Shown here piece after piece: positions 54,141-63,027 of a stretch of DNA of 64,000 nt. The stretch is taken from assembly GCA_947627575.1 (NCBI GenBank), contig CANQWN010000001.1:124001-188000 (forward strand). The letters are read 5' to 3'. Position 1 is the first letter of the stretch. Each line of letters begins with the position of its first letter. The notes beneath the pieces are model-generated. The model searched no databases and was not told the origin of the DNA. It saw only the letters and a program-made list of their open reading frames with translations. Made by a program: the position numbers and the translations under genes. Source of the stretch: an uncultured Clostridia bacterium (lineage in GTDB: Bacteria; Bacillota; Clostridia; Christensenellales; Borkfalkiaceae).

Positions 54141-54271
54141 GCAAGTGTTTGTTTTTTTATTATGCCCGCGGCATACGGATAACTTGCAGATAAGCGCAGA
54201 AATTTTTTCGGCAGTAAAATCAGCTGAACGTAAAAGTTATGCGCAAACAAAAAAATAGGGATGGTGAAGGC
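54141..54271 (+). promoter_or_regulatory. long structured 5' leader of the zinc-ribbon gene
   Basis: GCAAGT (54141-54146) can pair with ACTTGC (54182-54187), enclosing the hairpin ATGCC-CGC-GGCAT (54161-54173); farther on GCGCA (54195-54199) can pair with TGCGC (54240-54244). No terminator is seen in the leader. Pairings were found by eye only. Confidence 0.4.
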
Positions 54272-54616
54272 ATGTTTTGTCCTAATTGCGGTAGAGAGGT
54301 AAGCGAAGGTTCGGCATTTTGCCCTTATTGCGGAGCGCAGATGAATAACGTTCAATACAGCGCGCCGATTACGAAAAGGGAAAATGTTTTGGCGTTGATA
54401 GGCTTTATCCTTTCGTTTTTTGTTGCAATAGCCGGTTTGATTTGCAGTATTATCGCCTATAAAAATTATAAAGAGGATAACAGCATAGGCGGTAAAAATT
54501 TTGCGATAGCCGGTATAGCTATAAGCGCCGCCACATTGGGATTAACTTTGCTTATAATCATTATTTGGGTTCCTTTGGTAGGCTGTACCGCGGCTTCTAT
54601 TGTAGGCAGCGTTTAA
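54272..54616 (+). CDS. zinc-ribbon membrane protein (DUF4190-like)
   Basis: 114 residues from ATG 54272. N-terminal zinc ribbon MFCPNCGREVSEGSAFCPYCG (two CPxCG knuckles) is followed by two transmembrane helices with the DUF4190 wording (ALIGFILSFFVAIAGLICSIIAYKNYKE, GKNFAIAGIAISAATLGL). An earlier in-frame ATG (54239) lacks a ribosome site. Function unknown; such proteins are small membrane sensors or assembly factors by guess only. Driven by a full-consensus promoter. Confidence 0.85.
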   Translation: MFCPNCGREVSEGSAFCPYCGAQMNNVQYSAPITKRENVLALIGFILSFFVAIAGLICSIIAYKNYKEDNSIGGKNFAIAGIAISAATLGLTLLIIIIWVPLVGCTAASIVGSV

Positions 54617-54651
54617 TATAAGCGAAATTTTTGAAGGTTTAAATAAAGATT

Positions 54652-54680
54652 ACGGCGGCAATTTTGCCGCCGTTTTTTTT
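54652..54680 (+). terminator. terminator after the zinc-ribbon gene
   Basis: Perfect 10-bp stem ACGGCGGCAA / TTGCCGCCGT with loop TT and eight T. Confidence 0.9.
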
Positions 54681-54693
54681 AATATATATATAT

Positions 54694-56406
54694 TCAATTT
54701 ATGGATTTCAGGAACTTCTTCAAACATTCGCAGGGCTTGCCGAACTTATCATAGCCGGTGTCGTTGCATATTTTGCAACTGTACTGCGGGATGAAAGATT
54801 CACGGCTTATGCCCAACTCGCTTAACCGCAAATCGCCTTTCTTTTCCAATTCCGCAATTTCCTTTTCCAACTTTTCCGCAGAAGATTTGTCGTTGATTTC
54901 CGCAAAAGCCAACTGTATCGACAGTTCGTTGGTTCTGCGGAAAATTTCTCCGTATACGGGGTCCGCAGTTGCGGAAGCAACGGCTTGTTCGGCTTTGCTT
55001 TCCGCGTTGTGCCGCAAATCGTAATAATGCTGTTCGATAAGGGCTTTACGGTTGATATCGGGTGAAGTGCGTTCGGAAAGGGCGGTGGGGCGCTGAATTT
55101 TATCGGGCGTAAATATTCCGTCGTTCTTCCAGGAAGCAAGTATGCCGTTGAGGTAGGCGACGGGGTTGGATTTCCCCGAAGAGATATGCGCCGCTTCAAG
55201 TATCATAGTGTCGGAAAAGTTCCAGCCGCGCCACCGTTTAAGACATTCCCTGTCCCAGGCTATAATCTTACGCGTAAGTCCGCAAGCGGCAAGCACTTTT
55301 CTTAAAAAATCTTCTTCTTTTAATCTTTCGGCAATGTAATTATCTATGCTTTCGTCGGCAACTATGCCGTCGCCGTACAGATTTTGCAAAAACGCGTCCA
55401 TATCCTCAAACGAGTTGTTGGCGTGCTTAAAGCAAAATTCGGCAATCTTTTTCAATCCCTCGAACGAGTACCCGTAATTGCACCATACGTTTACGTAAGT
55501 TTCAACATAAGTTGCGGGGTTATGGATGTAAATTCCCAGCGCTTTGGCTATATCCATGGTGGCGGCGTAAACGGAATTTTTGTTTTTACAGTAATCGGCA
55601 ATTTCCTTTACGTCGAACTTTTTGTTTTTATACAATTCGTTAAGCACGCCGTCCAATTTGTGCGTGGATTTAACTTTAAACTGTTTTGCGGCGGCAATTA
55701 CGGCGTTATCGGTAAAACCGAATTCTTCAGTCCATTTTTTATATAGTGCGTTGTCCTCCACGTCGGGTTGCCGCTTTATGCCTATCGCGGCGAATATTCC
55801 GTTAAGCGCGTAAGTTATCGAATTATACGCCGAAAGTTTGGCTTCTACGCTCGCGGTTGAAGTTACGCCGTCCTCGGCAAAACTTTTAGCCACTTTTTTT
55901 ATGTATTGAACGCTTATATCGTTGCCTTTAAGGTTTACGCAGTAGTTTATAATCATAAGCAACGCGTTGGGTTCAAAACCGTACTCTTCCAAAAGGTAAA
56001 AATATTCCCTGAATTCGTTTGTGGAAATCATTCTGCCGCTTAAAATGTTTTGAACGCTTTTTGTAAAATCGGAATATTTTTCGGGATTGTATTTTTTCGG
56101 CGTGCCGTAAACGTTTGCGGCGTCAAGTATTTTTACTTCAAAAGGAGAATGGGAAATAACCGAAACCAACTCGAATTCTTCAAGATATGTAAAATAATTT
56201 ACCGCGTCGTCGTAAGAAATAGACAATGCGGCGGCGAAGTCGTCCAACGTATACGAAGAAAGCCCGTTTTGATGTATGTACAGCGCGTAAAGATATACTT
56301 TAACCGCATTGGGATCAAGCACGGGCAGATATTTGGATATAAATTTGTTTTCGACGCTTGTGAAAGATTTTTTCGCAAGTTCGTCGGAAACCGAAATCAA
56401 AGGCAT
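54694..56406 (-). CDS. DnaD/DnaB-domain replication initiation protein with C-terminal zinc motif
   Basis: 570 residues, start preceded by AAGGAAG. N-terminal winged-helix-like part (about 30-110), then several DnaD/DnaB_2-type helical repeats (EEYGFEPNALLMIINYC; FGFTDNAVIAAAKQF; NYGYSFEGLKKIAEFC; FSDTMILEAAHISSGKSNPVAYLNGILASW). The C-terminus has Cys544, Cys547, Cys559 and Cys561 (CKICNDTGYDKFGKPCEC), the zinc motif normally found at the start of DnaC/DnaI-type helicase loaders. DnaD-type proteins help open origins and load the replicative helicase. No helicase-loader gene follows; the next gene downstream on this strand is tRNA-Thr. Confidence 0.87.
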   Translation of the reverse strand: MPLISVSDELAKKSFTSVENKFISKYLPVLDPNAVKVYLYALYIHQNGLSSYTLDDFAAALSISYDDAVNYFTYLEEFELVSVISHSPFEVKILDAANVYGTPKKYNPEKYSDFTKSVQNILSGRMISTNEFREYFYLLEEYGFEPNALLMIINYCVNLKGNDISVQYIKKVAKSFAEDGVTSTASVEAKLSAYNSITYALNGIFAAIGIKRQPDVEDNALYKKWTEEFGFTDNAVIAAAKQFKVKSTHKLDGVLNELYKNKKFDVKEIADYCKNKNSVYAATMDIAKALGIYIHNPATYVETYVNVWCNYGYSFEGLKKIAEFCFKHANNSFEDMDAFLQNLYGDGIVADESIDNYIAERLKEEDFLRKVLAACGLTRKIIAWDRECLKRWRGWNFSDTMILEAAHISSGKSNPVAYLNGILASWKNDGIFTPDKIQRPTALSERTSPDINRKALIEQHYYDLRHNAESKAEQAVASATADPVYGEIFRRTNELSIQLAFAEINDKSSAEKLEKEIAELEKKGDLRLSELGISRESFIPQYSCKICNDTGYDKFGKPCECLKKFLKSIN

Positions 56407-56429
56407 TTTTTTAAACTTCCTTTTATCGC

Positions 56430-56458
56430 TTGATTTATTCTTTTAAATGCTCTATAAT
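56430..56458 (+). promoter_or_regulatory. promoter of sbcDC
   Basis: TTGATT (56430-56435), 17-base spacer, TATAAT (56453-56458). Start near 56465, 85 bases before the sbcD ATG, which has no clear ribosome site. The same AT-rich region must hold the promoter of the divergent DnaD-type gene. Confidence 0.65.
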
Positions 56459-56549
56459 ATAATTCGTCGAAAGATAGATATATTATAAGTGTAAGTTTAA
56501 AAAAAATCAATAGCATTTATCTGCTTTTTCTTCAAAATTTTTCTGATAT

Positions 56550-57707
56550 ATGAAAATATTGCACACATCCGATTGGCATATCGGCAAAAAATTAATGGGC
56601 AGGGACAGATATGACGAGTATGAAGCCGTACTGTCCGAAATAGCCTCCGTTTGCCGTGAAAGACATATCGGACTTGTACTTGTCGCGGGAGACGTATTCG
56701 ATACATACGTGCCCACTGCGGAAGCCGAACGTATTTTTTATAACGGCGTTAAAAAGATTGCAAAATACAGTGCCGTGCTTATCATCAGCGGCAATCACGA
56801 CGATTATGTAAGACTTTCCGCCGCCGCAACTTTTGCGCAGGAATCTAACGTATACATTGTAGGCAACGATTTCAGACAGATAGAGTGCGGGAAGAGGGGC
56901 GAAGTTTTCCCCGTAAAGGCGGAAGCCGGATATGTTGTTTTCTCTGATTCCGACGGCGAAAAAGTTTATATAAATACGCTGCCTTATCCCAACGAGGCGC
57001 GCTTTAAAGAAGGGCGCACAGAGGAAACTTTTGAAGAAAAAATAAGCCGATGGATCGATTTCGGACAGCGCGGAAATACTGAAGGCTTGCCCTCGGTATT
57101 TCTTTCGCATATCTTCGTTTCGGGCGGAGTGGTAAGCGACAGCGAACGCGAAATAGATTTGGGCGGGGCAAGGGTTGTGCCCGTAAGTTTGTTGCCGAAG
57201 TGCGATTATTGCGCTTTGGGCCATTTGCATAAGCGGCAAAATTTAAAAAACAACGCGTTTTACAGCGGCGCGATAATGCAATTTACGTTTGACGAGGCGT
57301 ATTCGGAAAAATCGGTAAACGTTTTCGATATAGGTAAGGACGGTATAAGCGGGTTTGAAAGAGTTGCGCTTGTATCCTCTAAAAAACTTATCCGCTTGCA
57401 GGCTAACGACGTTGAAAGCGCCGTGGATCTTTTAAACGCAAATTCGGCATGCCTTGTGGAACTTACCTTAAATATCGGTCAGCCGCTTACACCGTCTGAA
57501 AATAAACTTCTTCATTCCTGCGAAAACCTCGTATCTTTGCGCGTAAACGTTGAAAATATCGCTACAACTTACGAAAAAGTTTCAAACAAAAACAAAACTT
57601 CTTCACAGTTGTTTTGCGATTTTTATAAAAGTAAATTTAATTGCGAGCCTTCTAAAGAGCTTCTTGCGCTTTTCCTCTCGTTGACGGAGGACGATGAAAC
57701 CGATTAA
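56550..57707 (+). CDS. sbcD: exonuclease SbcCD, nuclease subunit SbcD
   Basis: 385 residues, Mre11-type metallophosphoesterase. Metal motifs HTSDWHIGK, GDVFDTY, SGNHDD, LSHIFVSGG and LGHLHKRQ are all intact, followed by the capping and C-terminal domains. With SbcC it opens hairpins and processes DNA ends. Overlaps sbcC by 14 bases. Confidence 0.95.
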   Translation: MKILHTSDWHIGKKLMGRDRYDEYEAVLSEIASVCRERHIGLVLVAGDVFDTYVPTAEAERIFYNGVKKIAKYSAVLIISGNHDDYVRLSAAATFAQESNVYIVGNDFRQIECGKRGEVFPVKAEAGYVVFSDSDGEKVYINTLPYPNEARFKEGRTEETFEEKISRWIDFGQRGNTEGLPSVFLSHIFVSGGVVSDSEREIDLGGARVVPVSLLPKCDYCALGHLHKRQNLKNNAFYSGAIMQFTFDEAYSEKSVNVFDIGKDGISGFERVALVSSKKLIRLQANDVESAVDLLNANSACLVELTLNIGQPLTPSENKLLHSCENLVSLRVNVENIATTYEKVSNKNKTSSQLFCDFYKSKFNCEPSKELLALFLSLTEDDETD

Positions 57708-60360
57708 ACTTGTTTTCAAAGGTATCAACAGTTTTTCCGAAAGGACAGAAATCGATTTTGCCGCCTTGACAAAAAGCGGTATTTTCGGCATTTTCGGAGA
57801 TACGGGAAGCGGAAAAAGCACTATTCTGGATTGCATAAATTATGCGCTATACGGCAAGGTTGAAAGAAGCAAAGAAAAGAACGATATAATCAATCTTCGG
57901 TGCGACGGCGCGGAAGTTGCGTTCGATTTCGACGTTATGGCGCACGGGAAAAGGAAAAATTATTGCGTTGAGCGCAGTATGAAACGTAAGGCGGGCACGT
58001 CTAAAGCGACGCTTTACGAGGACGGGATTTGCATAGCCGACAACGTAACTACCGTAACGCAGAAAATAACCGAAATTTTGGGCGTTGACGCCGAAGATTT
58101 CAGAAAATGCATAGCTTTGCCGCAGGGTGAATTTGCACAATTTGTAAAATCGCAGGCGGGCGAAAGAATTTCGTTGATAGAAAGGTTGTTTTCGCTTTCC
58201 AAATACGGCGACAGGCTTAAAGAGAAAATAAAAAATCTTGAAACCGAAACGGAAATAGAGATTGCGGAATTCAACGCCAGACTTATTGGTTACGGCAATC
58301 TTTCAGAGGAATTTTTAGCGCAATCCAAAGATGAAATAGCCGTTTGCGAAGCGGAGTGCGGCGCTTTGACGTTGCAATTTGAAAAAGCCGAAAAAGAATA
58401 CGCCGCACAGACAAATATTGCCGCCAAACATGAAGAGCTTGTAAAGACGCGCGCAAAGTTGGCGGAATTAAAAGCCGCGGGAGAGAAAACGGAGGCTTTA
58501 AGGCGCGGGCTTAAAGTATTGCCCCTGTGCAAATCGGCTTCGGAAATTTCCGCCGAATTGATTTCGGCGCAGAAAAAAACGGAGGATTGCGAAAGAGAGC
58601 TGTTGTCCGTTTCGCAAAACGAGAGCAACGTTTTAAGCGAAATTGTAGCGTTAAACAAAAAACTCGAAGACGGCGAATTTGAAAAGAGGGCGGAAAACTG
58701 CGCCAGATTGTCGGCGTTATACGAAACAGCCGCGGGGCGGGAAGCAAAGCTGACGGAGCTGAAAAATTTACTTGAAGATAAGCGGCGGCAGTATTCTTCA
58801 AAATTAAATTATAAAAAGAATTTGATTGCCGTAAAAGAGCAAGCGGAGAGAAGAGTAAACGAATTGCAGTCCGCCATTGCCGATTTGGCAAAAGACGATT
58901 TGAACAATCTGATAAACGTGCAGTTTAAGGGCGCGCTGTTGCGCGACGAATATGCCGAACAATTGAATTATTTCGGCGGGCTTAAAGGGCAACTTAATTT
59001 TTACAGAGAGGACAGCGAATTATATAATTTTATTTCGGCTGAAGTAAAGCAACGGATAAAAGTTTATTCCGACAGGGTTAAATATGTTGAAGGCTTTTCG
59101 ATGGACGAAGTGAAAAAGCGCCTCGAAAGTTTACAGAATAACGATAAAAAGAAAGAGAAACTTAACGCCGAGCTTTCTTCCGCAAGGGAACAGCTTAACG
59201 GGGCGACGGCGGAAATAAAAGTTTGCGAAAACGAATTAAGCGTTCTTGACAGGGACGGCAGAGAGCTGGGCAAGCAAGTTAAAGACATAGAGGACGAATT
59301 GGTTGGTATCTTCGGCGCGAACTGCAAGGATTATTCCGCCGCAGTGCGAAAAAACGAGCAGGAAGCCGAAAATATCAAACGCGAAAAGCAGAAGATTACC
59401 GTTGATTTGGCTTCTTTGACAAGTTATTACGAAAAGTTGGGTAACGAAAGAACCCGCCTCGAAACCGAAAAAAAGAACGAGAAATCAAACGCGGAAAAAC
59501 TTTCTGCAAAACTTGACGGAGCCTTGAAAGCGGCAGGAATGTCTTTGGAAGAATGTAAGCGGCTTGTTGCTACGTTTGTCGGAATCGAAGACGCGGAAAA
59601 AACCGTTTCGGAATATGACGCGCAGTTGGCTGCCGCCGAAGAAAAAATTTCTTCCCTTTCGGCAGTGGAGGGGCTGGATAATTTCGACGAGTCGCGCTTG
59701 AAGGCGTCGCTTGAAATAAAAAACGAAGCCGCAGTAAAGCTGAAAGCGGCGGGCGAAGAGCTTGCCGTAAAAAAAGCCGCTTATAAACGCAATCTCGAAA
59801 GGTTTGAAGAAAAACAAAAAATAGAGAAAGATTTTATAAGCGTAAAGCAGCGCGGTGAACTTGTTGCAAGGTTAAAGGAACTTACCAAAGGCAATAAATT
59901 TATGGAATTTATCGCCAACGAGTATCTCTATGATATATCCTCGCTTGCTTCCGGAACGCTTATTAATCTTACCAACGGCAGATATTTTCTCACCTATACG
60001 GATAACTTCAACGTCGGGGATAATTTCAACGGCGGCGAATTGCGGGGCGTAAATACCCTTTCCGGCGGGGAAACCTTTCTTGTATCGCTATCTTTGGCGT
60101 TGGCGCTTTCTCAAACGATATGCGCAAAATCAATGAAATCCATTGAATTCTTCTTTTTGGACGAAGGATTCGGCACGCTTGACAGCGCGCTTGTGGAAGT
60201 GGTTATGAATGCGCTTGAAAAACTTAAAAATTCCGATTTTACAATCGGCATCATCAGCCATGTAGAGGAATTAAAACACAGAATAGACAGTAAAATAACC
60301 GTATTGAAAGCTACGGAAAGTCACGGTTCTACCGTGCAAGTAAGTAATTGGGGGGTATAA
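57694..60360 (+). CDS. sbcC: exonuclease SbcCD, ATPase subunit SbcC, without zinc hook
   Basis: 888 residues, shorter than the usual 1000-1150. Rad50-type ABC ATPase split by a long coiled coil: Walker A GDTGSGKST (35-43), Q-loop LPQGEFAQF, and at the C-terminus LSGGETFLVSLSLALALS and FFLDEGFGTLD. The middle is strongly coiled coil (about 180-730). None of its cysteines forms the CPxC zinc hook that dimerises Rad50/SbcC; the apex region (about 400-470, LNNLINVQFKGALL...) has no Cys. The reading frame is intact, so this is a real variant rather than a broken gene. Confidence 0.94.
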   Translation: MKPIKLVFKGINSFSERTEIDFAALTKSGIFGIFGDTGSGKSTILDCINYALYGKVERSKEKNDIINLRCDGAEVAFDFDVMAHGKRKNYCVERSMKRKAGTSKATLYEDGICIADNVTTVTQKITEILGVDAEDFRKCIALPQGEFAQFVKSQAGERISLIERLFSLSKYGDRLKEKIKNLETETEIEIAEFNARLIGYGNLSEEFLAQSKDEIAVCEAECGALTLQFEKAEKEYAAQTNIAAKHEELVKTRAKLAELKAAGEKTEALRRGLKVLPLCKSASEISAELISAQKKTEDCERELLSVSQNESNVLSEIVALNKKLEDGEFEKRAENCARLSALYETAAGREAKLTELKNLLEDKRRQYSSKLNYKKNLIAVKEQAERRVNELQSAIADLAKDDLNNLINVQFKGALLRDEYAEQLNYFGGLKGQLNFYREDSELYNFISAEVKQRIKVYSDRVKYVEGFSMDEVKKRLESLQNNDKKKEKLNAELSSAREQLNGATAEIKVCENELSVLDRDGRELGKQVKDIEDELVGIFGANCKDYSAAVRKNEQEAENIKREKQKITVDLASLTSYYEKLGNERTRLETEKKNEKSNAEKLSAKLDGALKAAGMSLEECKRLVATFVGIEDAEKTVSEYDAQLAAAEEKISSLSAVEGLDNFDESRLKASLEIKNEAAVKLKAAGEELAVKKAAYKRNLERFEEKQKIEKDFISVKQRGELVARLKELTKGNKFMEFIANEYLYDISSLASGTLINLTNGRYFLTYTDNFNVGDNFNGGELRGVNTLSGGETFLVSLSLALALSQTICAKSMKSIEFFFLDEGFGTLDSALVEVVMNALEKLKNSDFTIGIISHVEELKHRIDSKITVLKATESHGSTVQVSNWGV

Positions 60361-60361
60361 G

Positions 60362-62038
60362 ATGCCTAACATTTTGACGCCGCTTCAAATCTGGAATAAT
60401 TTTGACGATTCGCTTCCGCTTGAGTGCGCAACGGTAGGCGAAGTTACCGAAGGTAATATTATTATCGAACGCGTGCGCTTTTCGGGCAGAGACGCGGGCG
60501 ACGGGCGCGTAAGCGTTTACGCTTCTTTTGCCCGCGACGTTAAATCGCCTTCTACCGAATGCGTATTGGTTTTCCCGGACAGCGTTAAGACAATAGACGA
60601 CGAGGTTCTTAAAATGATCGTTCGCCGCGGTTACAGCGCGCTGATGGTGGATTATCGCGGAGAATGGGAGGGCACGGAAAATTATACCGTCTATCCCCAA
60701 TCGATTGAATATGCAAACACCGCCAAATGCGGCAGAAGCAAGGATTACGTAGACAATACGGCAATTGAAACTTGCTGGTACGAATGGGTGGCGGTAGGCA
60801 TATATGCGAGAAAATATATCGTTGATAGAACAGGTAATGAAAATATTGCCGTTTTGGGTCTGCGCGACGGCGGTGAAATCGCGTGGAAATTGGGCGTGGC
60901 GAAAAAGTTTGCGTGCATAGTGCCCGTTTGCGCCGCCGGTTGGAAGGCTTATGAGGGAATAAGTAAATTCAAACCGGACGAACATCAACTCGACGAAGAG
61001 CGTTACCGCTATATTGCGGGGATAGATTCGCAGGCGTATGCGCCCTATGTGCAGTGCCCTGTGCTTATCATGTGTTCCACAAACGATCCCCGCTTCGATT
61101 ACGATAGGGCGTATGATACTTTTTCGCGTATAAATCATGATTTTGCGGAAGTAAGCGTTATAACCTATTCCGTAAATTGCGACGCTTGCATAGGCGTGGA
61201 AAGCACCGCCGATATGTTTATGTTTTTCGACAGAAATCTGAAAAACAGACAAATTTTTATCCCGCATCCCGCCGAAGTTACGATAACTGTGGACGAGGAT
61301 GAAAACCTTGTTGCCCGCGCGGCGTTCGACGACGAAGGCGAGGTGGAAAGTTATGAGATGTATATGGCGGAGGATTGCATAGATTCTGCCCTGCGCGAAT
61401 GGACAAAATGCCCTTACAAGGGAAGATTATCGGGCAACGAACACGAATTTTTTATGAATATCTATGAAAAGACGGGTACGGTATTTGCGCTTTGCGCCGC
61501 CAAATATACAAACGGCTTTACCGTATGGTCTAAAATAGTAGTAAAAAAGATAAGCGGTTCGTTCAGAAATATGCAGATAAAATGCCGCGTTATTTATACC
61601 GCAAAGAACGGAAACGACGGCTTTTCGGTTACCGATAACAATTCGCAGACGATAGGCGGCATTTTCTTCACCGACGATATAGTTCTTCCGCAGATAGTGG
61701 AAAAAGCAAGGGGCATCAAGGGCATTTATTCCGTGTGCGGGTTGACTACGTTCAGGTTGAATAATCCGAGGTATGCGCCCGAAAAGGGTGTTATGCTGAA
61801 AATAGATGTTTTCTGCGACAACTCGTCCGAGATGGATTTTACCATTAAAGACGTCAATACCAATGAAGTTTATAAGTCGATTGTAAGCGTGGTGGGCGGC
61901 GTTTGGCAACCTATTTTGCTTGAAAGCAAGGCGTTTAAAACGGCGTCCGGCGCGGCGCTTCCGGAATATTCTTCAAATCTCAGGCTTGATATAAACTGCG
62001 GCGAAAGTTATGCTGTTACAAATATGATGTGGCTGTGA
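60362..62038 (+). CDS. alpha/beta-hydrolase-like protein with altered nucleophile and beta-rich C-terminal domain
   Basis: 558 residues. Residues 30-300 follow an acyl-esterase/X-Pro-peptidase-like alpha/beta hydrolase layout (VLVFPDSV, GYSALMVDYRGEWEGTENYT, IAVLGLRDGGEIAW, CPVLIMCSTNDPRFD), but the nucleophile elbow reads GLRDGG: the Ser of GxSxGG is Arg168, with Asp169 next. The remaining 250 residues are beta-rich and resemble a binding module. Most likely a noncatalytic or mechanistically changed member. No signal peptide. GGGGG is just upstream of ATG 60362; it follows sbcC by one base. Confidence 0.7.
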   Translation: MPNILTPLQIWNNFDDSLPLECATVGEVTEGNIIIERVRFSGRDAGDGRVSVYASFARDVKSPSTECVLVFPDSVKTIDDEVLKMIVRRGYSALMVDYRGEWEGTENYTVYPQSIEYANTAKCGRSKDYVDNTAIETCWYEWVAVGIYARKYIVDRTGNENIAVLGLRDGGEIAWKLGVAKKFACIVPVCAAGWKAYEGISKFKPDEHQLDEERYRYIAGIDSQAYAPYVQCPVLIMCSTNDPRFDYDRAYDTFSRINHDFAEVSVITYSVNCDACIGVESTADMFMFFDRNLKNRQIFIPHPAEVTITVDEDENLVARAAFDDEGEVESYEMYMAEDCIDSALREWTKCPYKGRLSGNEHEFFMNIYEKTGTVFALCAAKYTNGFTVWSKIVVKKISGSFRNMQIKCRVIYTAKNGNDGFSVTDNNSQTIGGIFFTDDIVLPQIVEKARGIKGIYSVCGLTTFRLNNPRYAPEKGVMLKIDVFCDNSSEMDFTIKDVNTNEVYKSIVSVVGGVWQPILLESKAFKTASGAALPEYSSNLRLDINCGESYAVTNMMWL

Positions 62039-62039
62039 T

Positions 62040-62732
62040 ATGAGGAAAGTACGCAACAATCTGTATTCTGCAAAAGAAAACAGAAAACTTAATATTTTGC
62101 TTAACGCAGCGTTGATTGCCGTACTTGTGATTTTGTGCGTCGAATTGATTTTCGGCGTTATCTATTCGGGTTTTTACGTTGTGGGCAATTCGATGTCGCC
62201 AACGCTGACGGGCGCGGCAAGCGAAACTACGGCAGGCGGCGATTATGTATACGTCGATGCGAATAAGCAACCCGATTACGGCGATATAGTAGTTGTAATG
62301 CGGGATGAAAACGGCGCAAGGGTGCCTATAATCAAGCGTGTTATCGCTTTGGGCGGCGATACCGTTTGGCTGAACCATGGTGTACTGTATATAAAATACC
62401 GCGGAGAAAAACAACGTATATTTGTTAATGAGCCTTATGTCAATAAGTTAAACAATACGGGCGCCAATCCGCGGAATACATTTCCTACGGAAAACGGCGC
62501 GCTAATCGGCGAAGGGCACCTCGTCAAGGAAGGTTGTATGTTTCTGATGGGCGACAACAGGGACATAAGCAACGACAGCCGCGGCGAATTGCGGGATAGT
62601 TCCGGTATAGATTTCCCGCTGGACGATTTGTGCGGAGTTGTTACAAAATGGTCTATTAGCGGCAAATCGTTTTTTACGGCGGTACACGAATATTTTATTT
62701 TCAAACTGCCGTCGTATTTCGGGATAAAATAA
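62040..62732 (+). CDS. lepB: signal peptidase I
   Basis: 230 residues. One N-terminal membrane anchor (about 18-42), catalytic Ser51 in GNSMSPTL and Lys99 in IIKRVIALGGD, and the MGDNRDISNDSR box. It cleaves secretory signal peptides outside the membrane. Starts one base after the hydrolase-like gene's stop. Confidence 0.95.
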   Translation: MRKVRNNLYSAKENRKLNILLNAALIAVLVILCVELIFGVIYSGFYVVGNSMSPTLTGAASETTAGGDYVYVDANKQPDYGDIVVVMRDENGARVPIIKRVIALGGDTVWLNHGVLYIKYRGEKQRIFVNEPYVNKLNNTGANPRNTFPTENGALIGEGHLVKEGCMFLMGDNRDISNDSRGELRDSSGIDFPLDDLCGVVTKWSISGKSFFTAVHEYFIFKLPSYFGIK

Positions 62733-62750
62733 TATAGAGAGGAAAAATTT

Positions 62751-63020
62751 ATGCGTGCGGTTGTAACCGTAGTGGGAAAGGACAGAACGGGCATAATAGC
62801 TAAAGTAAGCGCTTTTCTTGCCGAAAAAAAAGTTAATATTCTCGATATAAGCCAAACGATTCTTCAGGATTATTTCGCAATGATTATGCTTGTGGATTTA
62901 TCCTCTTGTTCGGTTAAACTTTCCGACCTTGCAGACGACTGTGCCGAATTGGGCAGGGAAATAGGTATGTCTATACACGTCCAGCACGAAGAAATATTTA
63001 ACGCGATGCACAGCGTGTGA
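62751..63020 (+). CDS. ACT-domain protein (UPF0237)
   Basis: 89 residues, a single ACT domain: [38 protein letters not shown]. Likely binds an amino acid or similar small ligand. Always found next to the UPF0210 gene in Bacillota, as here (7 bases apart). GAGAGG precedes ATG 62751. Confidence 0.94.
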   Translation: MRAVVTVVGKDRTGIIAKVSAFLAEKKVNILDISQTILQDYFAMIMLVDLSSCSVKLSDLADDCAELGREIGMSIHVQHEEIFNAMHSV

Positions 63021-63027
63021 GGTTAAA

